A DNA stretch of 64,000 nucleotides from Methylomicrobium lacus_A. GTDB lineage: Bacteria; Pseudomonadota; Gammaproteobacteria; Methylococcales; Methylomonadaceae. Of this stretch, positions 60,369-64,000 are shown in pieces; the stretch's first letter is position 1, and every line of letters starts with the position of its first letter. The stretch covers positions 3,968,001 through 4,032,000 of the forward strand of contig NZ_CP169217.1 of NCBI RefSeq assembly GCF_041897535.1, written 5' to 3'. A program made the translations under genes and the position numbers. Under the pieces are notes generated by a model. That model made no database searches. It was given only the letters and a program-made list of their open reading frames with translations, and had not been told where the DNA came from.

Positions 60369-61571
60369 TCAATAGAGCAGAACCGGCGAGCGGCTGTCCA
60401 GCCAGTCCTCTTCATCCCGGTGCGCCAGCCTTTCCAGATCACCCGCTTCGGCCTCCGCGTCATCGACCCATTCGCGCAGTATTGGCGAGCCGTTGATCAC
60501 GTCGATCGCCAGACGATCGAGTTCGTATTCGTAAGGAAAGTCGCGCCACAAAGGATAATCCGGATGCAGGCGGCGCAGCGCCTTGAACGCCAGCGCCTGC
60601 AGGCGCCAGGGGCGGAAAAGCGCAGGGTCGTACGAACTGTCCTCGACGTGGATGTGCACGCCGGCGCACAACTTTCCGGCATGTTTGTGAAAAGTCGGTT
60701 CGAACCAGCATTCGCGCAGACGGCAGCCTCTGAGCCATGCCGGCGCGAGCGCCTGCATCGTGGTGACCAATTTGCGGGCATCGAGATCGGGCGCGCCGAA
60801 CAATTCGAGTGGGCGGGTGGTGCCGCGGCCTTCGGACAGCGTGGTGCCTTCGAGCATCACGGTGCCGGCATAACAGCGGGTCATCCAGAGATTCGGCGCA
60901 TTCGGGCTCGGATTGATCCAGGTGCGTTCGCCGAGCGGCCAGCCGAAACCGGGGGCGGCGTGCGGGTTCCAGCCTTCCATCGTGATCACCCGGCAATCGA
61001 CATCGAGCATGAACGTCGCGATAAACCAGAACGCCATTTCGCCGATCGTCAGGCCGTGGCGCATCGGCATCGGCCCCGCGCCGACGAAACTTTCCCAGTC
61101 GGAGCGCAGGGTTAGGCCTTCGACCGGCCGGCCGGAAGGGTTCGGGCGGTCGAGAATCCAGACCGATTTCTGGTGCTCTGCGGCCGCTTCGAGCACATAG
61201 CGCAGGGTGGTGATGAAGGTGTAAATCCGGCAGCCCAGATCCTGCAAATCGACCAGCAAGACATCGAAGGTGTCCATCATCGCCGCGGTCGGGCGGCGCA
61301 CCTCGCCGTACAGGCTGAACACCGGAATGCCGTGCAGAGGATCGATGAAATCGGGCGATTCGATCATGTTGTCCTGTTTGTCGCCGCGCAGGCCGTGTTG
61401 CGGCCCGAAGGCGGCGCTGAGCTGCACATCGGGGAGCCGGGCGAGCGCATCCAGGCTGTGCGTCAAGTCCTGGGTGACCGAGGCCGGGTGCGCGAGCAGG
61501 GCGATGCGCTTGCCGGCCAAGGGCGCGCGCAGACTGTTGTCTTCAAGTAAGCGGTCTATGCCAAATTTCAT
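60369..61571 (-). CDS. Exo-beta-N-acetylmuramidase NamZ-like (DUF1343)
   Basis: 400 residues, family DUF1343. Visible are RIALLAHPASVTQDLTHSLD, FGPQHGLRGDKQDNM, FSLYGEVRRPT, LVDLQDLGCRIYTFITTL, DRPNPSGRPVEG, and EGTTLSEGRGTTRPLELFGAP. NamZ members remove terminal N-acetylmuramic acid from peptidoglycan fragments. There is no signal peptide, so it is probably cytosolic, which differs from the exported enzymes. Start ATG at 61571 without a clear ribosome site; the frame to 61658 overlaps the neighbour and is unlikely. 70 bp downstream of the DOMON-like gene. Confidence 0.93.
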   Translation of the reverse strand: MKFGIDRLLEDNSLRAPLAGKRIALLAHPASVTQDLTHSLDALARLPDVQLSAAFGPQHGLRGDKQDNMIESPDFIDPLHGIPVFSLYGEVRRPTAAMMDTFDVLLVDLQDLGCRIYTFITTLRYVLEAAAEHQKSVWILDRPNPSGRPVEGLTLRSDWESFVGAGPMPMRHGLTIGEMAFWFIATFMLDVDCRVITMEGWNPHAAPGFGWPLGERTWINPSPNAPNLWMTRCYAGTVMLEGTTLSEGRGTTRPLELFGAPDLDARKLVTTMQALAPAWLRGCRLRECWFEPTFHKHAGKLCAGVHIHVEDSSYDPALFRPWRLQALAFKALRRLHPDYPLWRDFPYEYELDRLAIDVINGSPILREWVDDAEAEAGDLERLAHRDEEDWLDSRSPVLLY

Positions 61572-61641
61572 GGGTGAGTGAATGCGAAGAGGGCGTTGTC
61601 GAAAAAAATTGCCTGGCGCAAGGGCGCGCAGCTTATCAGGT

Positions 61642-62178
61642 TTACAGCCGGCACACAAAACCCGCGCGATCGTGAAAATCGGGGCGATCGCCCGGATGCC
61701 GCAGCGCCCAATAGGAAAGGTCCCCCGTCGTCGATTCGACGACCGCGCTGAGTCCTAATTGCAGGGAGTCTACGCCGCCGTCAAACGGCAACTCGGGGGC
61801 CGCGATTTTAGCGGTGAGCATTAATTCGTTTCGAGTCTGCGTTAACGCTAAGACGGGGGGGCGGCAGAGCGTCCACGGCCTGCGTTGCCGGTAAGCACCG
61901 AAAGCATAGGCGGCCCATTGGCCTGAAGGTGAAAAGTTGAATTCATAATAGGCCGGGGTGCCGGTCTTGGCGACAAAGAGTTCAAAACAGGTATGCTGCC
62001 ACAGTCCGTCGGTCTCGGCGGCCGGCTTCGGTGCGGGGATCAGAATCCTGCTTAAGTCGCCGGTCAAGCGATAATGCAGCAGGATAGCGTTTCCGGCGCA
62101 GCGTTCGAGCTCAACCTGCAAGGAATCGATGGCAGGACTAGGGGTATCGGGATGGCAGAGCAGGTTAAGATTCGGCAT
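61642..62178 (-). CDS. DOMON-like domain protein
   Basis: 178 residues, a beta-sandwich protein: LLHYRLTGDLSRILIP, LWQHTCFELFVAK and YYEFNFSPSGQWAAYAFGAY, then DLSYWALRHPGDRPDFHDR at the C-terminus. This is the DOMON-like family often next to DUF1343. No heme or signal peptide is evident. Ligand unknown. It starts at the base following the TPM-domain gene stop, so it is in the same transcript. Confidence 0.88.
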   Translation of the reverse strand: MPNLNLLCHPDTPSPAIDSLQVELERCAGNAILLHYRLTGDLSRILIPAPKPAAETDGLWQHTCFELFVAKTGTPAYYEFNFSPSGQWAAYAFGAYRQRRPWTLCRPPVLALTQTRNELMLTAKIAAPELPFDGGVDSLQLGLSAVVESTTGDLSYWALRHPGDRPDFHDRAGFVCRL

Positions 62179-62685
62179 TTATTCCTTGATAACGACGGGC
62201 CGGTTCGGCAGTTCATTGGGGTTCAGCGAAGCGGCGGGAAAATGTTCAGTCAACAAGCTCGTGATGGATGCGATGCCGGCCAGCACGCCGTCCCGGAAAT
62301 CGCCGCGCCGAAAGGCTTGCTGCATCGCCGACGCAATCGCGTCCCATTCGGTTTGCGCAACGCGCCGGGCGATGCCGCGATCCGCGACGATATGGACTTC
62401 CCGGTCGGCCAGCATCAGATAAATCAGGACGCCGCTGTTCTCTTCGGTGTCCCAGATGCGCAAATCGGAAAAAATTTGCCGCGCCCGGTCTGCGGCTGTA
62501 CGTCCACGCCACACCTGCATGGGCGGCAGCGAATTTTCGACCGCAAAACGCAGTTCGCCGCGGTGCCGGATTTCGGATTGGCCGATCGCCTGTTCGATGG
62601 CTTTCAGCGTTGCCGAAGGAAAGGCGGCGCGCCAGCGCCAGGGCGGCATGAATGCGTGTTTGAACCAGCGTTTGATGTTTACCAT
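62179..62685 (-). CDS. TPM-domain protein
   Basis: 168 residues with a TPM (TLP18.3/Psb32/MOLO-1) fold: FPSATLKAIEQAIGQSE at the start, RHRGELRFAVENSLPP, FSDLRIWDTEENSGVLIYLM and REVHIVADRGIARRVAQTEW. No signal peptide. Second member of the lemA-TPM-TPM cassette. It overlaps the upstream TPM gene by 7 bp. Function unknown; some TPM domains have phosphatase activity. Confidence 0.9.
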   Translation of the reverse strand: MVNIKRWFKHAFMPPWRWRAAFPSATLKAIEQAIGQSEIRHRGELRFAVENSLPPMQVWRGRTAADRARQIFSDLRIWDTEENSGVLIYLMLADREVHIVADRGIARRVAQTEWDAIASAMQQAFRRGDFRDGVLAGIASITSLLTEHFPAASLNPNELPNRPVVIKE

Positions 62686-63512
62686 GAGTCTGACGCGCCT
62701 CCGCCGCCGAAACCGCCACCGCCACCGCCCCAGGAACCTCCGCCGCCGCTGCTGCGATAACCGCCGCCGCTGGACCAGCCGCTATACCGGCTGCCGCCGA
62801 TGATCAGGAAGAACACCACGACGCCCAAAAAAATGGCAAAACCCCAAGCGAAGAACAGCGCCGACACGGCCGTACAGCCGAGTCCTGCGATCAATCCTGC
62901 CAGGGGGCGTCCCAGCATCAGGGACAGGATGAAGCCTGCGATCAGGCCGGCGCCGAGGATCAACAAGAAAGCCGATTCCGATGGCGCATTATCGGCGCTT
63001 GCCTGCGGCGCAGGCAGAGCCTCGCCCCGGATCAGCGCCATGATCTCAGTCACGCCGGCGTCGATGCCGGCGGCGTATGCGCCTTGCTTGAAGTAAGGCT
63101 TGATGGTGTCGGCAATGATGCGTTTGGCTACGGCGTCGGGAAGCACGCCTTCGAGTCCGTAGCCGACTTCGAGCCGCAGTCGGCGGTCGTTCTTGGCGAC
63201 GATCAAAATCACGCCGTCATCGACATTTTTTCGGCCGATTTTCCAGGCATCCGCGACCCGGATGCCGTAAGCCGCGATGTCTTCGGGCTGCGTGGTGTCG
63301 ATGATCAGCACCGCGATCTGGCTGCCTTTTTCTTTTTCGAAGGCGGCGAGCCTGTTTTCGAGCGCGTTCGCCTGCTCGGCGGACAGCGTGCCGGTCAGAT
63401 CGGTTACGCGCCTCGACAAATCGGGCAGGGCAAGCTGCGCCAAAGCTGTACCGAGGAACAGCAGCAGAATCAATCCGAAAACGGACCTCAACCGCGGCCG
63501 CATCGCTGGCAT
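62679..63512 (-). CDS. YgcG-like TPM-domain membrane protein with Gly-rich tail
   Basis: 277 residues. Signal peptide (cleavage near 23, LGTALAQLA), TPM domain (about 28-165: LSRRVTDLTGTLSAEQANAL, DGVILIVAKNDRRLRLEVGY, VLPDAVAKRIIADTIKPYF), two or three membrane helices (about 185-240) and a Gly/Ser-rich tail ending GGGGASDSW. This is the YgcG architecture. The ATG at 63512 has GGAG about 10 bases upstream; alternatives are 63503 and 63572. It pairs with LemA (70 bp upstream). The tail is strongly low-complexity. Confidence 0.9.
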   Translation of the reverse strand: MPAMRPRLRSVFGLILLLFLGTALAQLALPDLSRRVTDLTGTLSAEQANALENRLAAFEKEKGSQIAVLIIDTTQPEDIAAYGIRVADAWKIGRKNVDDGVILIVAKNDRRLRLEVGYGLEGVLPDAVAKRIIADTIKPYFKQGAYAAGIDAGVTEIMALIRGEALPAPQASADNAPSESAFLLILGAGLIAGFILSLMLGRPLAGLIAGLGCTAVSALFFAWGFAIFLGVVVFFLIIGGSRYSGWSSGGGYRSSGGGGSWGGGGGGFGGGGASDSW

Positions 63513-63581
63513 TGGCTTATCGCTCCGGCAATGCGTGCGGCAGCTTGGCGTAAACGGTTTGACGCCATGCATCCGTATCGT

Positions 63582-64000
63582 CTACCGTCCGGGTGCCGGG
63601 ACAGGCGCGCCGAAATCGACTTTTGGCGGTTCGGTGACGGCCTGCTCGTTTTCGACCGTGAAGCTGGGCTTGGTTTTATAGCCGAACAGCATCGCGGTGA
63701 GGTTGGTCGGCAGCGAGCGTACGATCACGTTGTAGTTTTTCACGGCGGCTATGTAACGGTTGCGCGCAACCGCGATGCGATTTTCGGTTCCCTCCAATTG
63801 CGCCTGTAAGTCGCGAAACATGCCGTCGGCCTTGAGCTGCGGATAATTCTCGGCCACCACCAGGAGGTGGGATAGGGCGCTGGTCATCTGGCCCTGGGCC
63901 GCGATGAATTTTTTGAAAGCTTCCTCATCGTTGACCAGTTCGGGCGTGGCCTGGATCGCGCCGACGCGAGCCCGCGCCGCGGTGACTTCGGTCAGGACAT
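63582..64000 (-). CDS. LemA family protein, N-terminus outside the window
   Basis: At least 139 residues, with the 5' end beyond position 64000. Helical bundle pattern: VLTEVTAARARVGAIQATPE, then EEAFKKFIAAQGQMTSALSH and LLVVAENYPQLKADGMFRDL with the typical LQAQLEGTENRIAVARNRYI. The C-terminus is Pro-rich (FGAPVPAPGR). LemA forms a membrane-anchored helical bundle. Gene order lemA-TPM-TPM is conserved. Precise function unknown. Confidence 0.93.
   Translation of the reverse strand, partial: VLTEVTAARARVGAIQATPELVNDEEAFKKFIAAQGQMTSALSHLLVVAENYPQLKADGMFRDLQAQLEGTENRIAVARNRYIAAVKNYNVIVRSLPTNLTAMLFGYKTKPSFTVENEQAVTEPPKVDFGAPVPAPGR

Overview
The window reads as a chromosomal segment of a gammaproteobacterium, most likely a methanotroph of the Methylococcales type. 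The lineage call is inference. It rests on the Pseudomonas-like order gshB-tonB-yqgE-ruvX-pyrR-pyrB-pyrC', the SUF operon with an Rrf2 regulator, a DUF2309/NuoL carbon-uptake pair and an exosortase-associated small protein. No methane or methanol oxidation gene, rRNA, tRNA or CRISPR array is visible.

Layout. (1) 1-1010: start of an unidentified cytoplasmic protein and two tandem Flp pilins behind a sigma-54-type promoter. (2) 1011-2010: AT-rich spacer with a palindromic repeat. (3) 2011-13654: a 12-gene minus-strand surface-glycan cluster. It makes a CDP-linked, C-methylated, probably aminated and N-acylated deoxysugar, and adds GtrA/GtrB-type and GT-C-type membrane functions. A decayed DUF2079 gene carrying a repeat lies just beyond it. 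(4) 14619-25107: YcgN, PpnP, then the SUF iron-sulfur operon (Rrf2 regulator, sufB, a bestrophin, sufC, sufD, sufS, sufU), RsmJ, a Rieske ferredoxin, RNase T2 and a YdcH protein. (5) 25234-29585: DUF423, MoaB, a Do-type protease, a two-cNMP-domain/rhodanese protein, L33 and L28. (6) 29707-35406: glutathione synthetase, TonB, YqgE, RuvX, PyrR, PyrB and a non-catalytic dihydroorotase whose stop codon is the insertion point of an IS630 element (35404-36726). (7) 37405-44824: a lipid and envelope region with a sterol desaturase-type hydroxylase, fumarase, a repeat-bearing lipoprotein, an atypical KAS III enzyme, an OmpA-like lipoprotein, a TIGR04073 protein and a fatty acid desaturase. (8) 44883-59594: two divergent DUF2309 systems. 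(9) 59628-64000: DUF599, NamZ (DUF1343), DOMON-like, two TPM-domain proteins and partial LemA.

The most notable system is in region 8. On the minus strand is a canonical two-gene DAB inorganic-carbon pump (dabA-dabB). On the plus strand, about 690 bp away, is an enlarged relative: NuoM-like, a 1098-residue DabA-like protein, NuoL-like, NuoM-like, NuoM-like, all packed end to end. Both DabA proteins keep the C-x-D and H-x14-C zinc-site pattern. The large cluster therefore looks like a multi-antiporter, ion-gradient-driven CO2-hydrating or bicarbonate-uptake complex. Other points of interest are the KAS III with its catalytic His and Asn exchanged, the bestrophin inside the SUF operon, sigma-54-type promoters ahead of the pilins and the hydroxylase, and IS630 insertion exactly in a stop codon.
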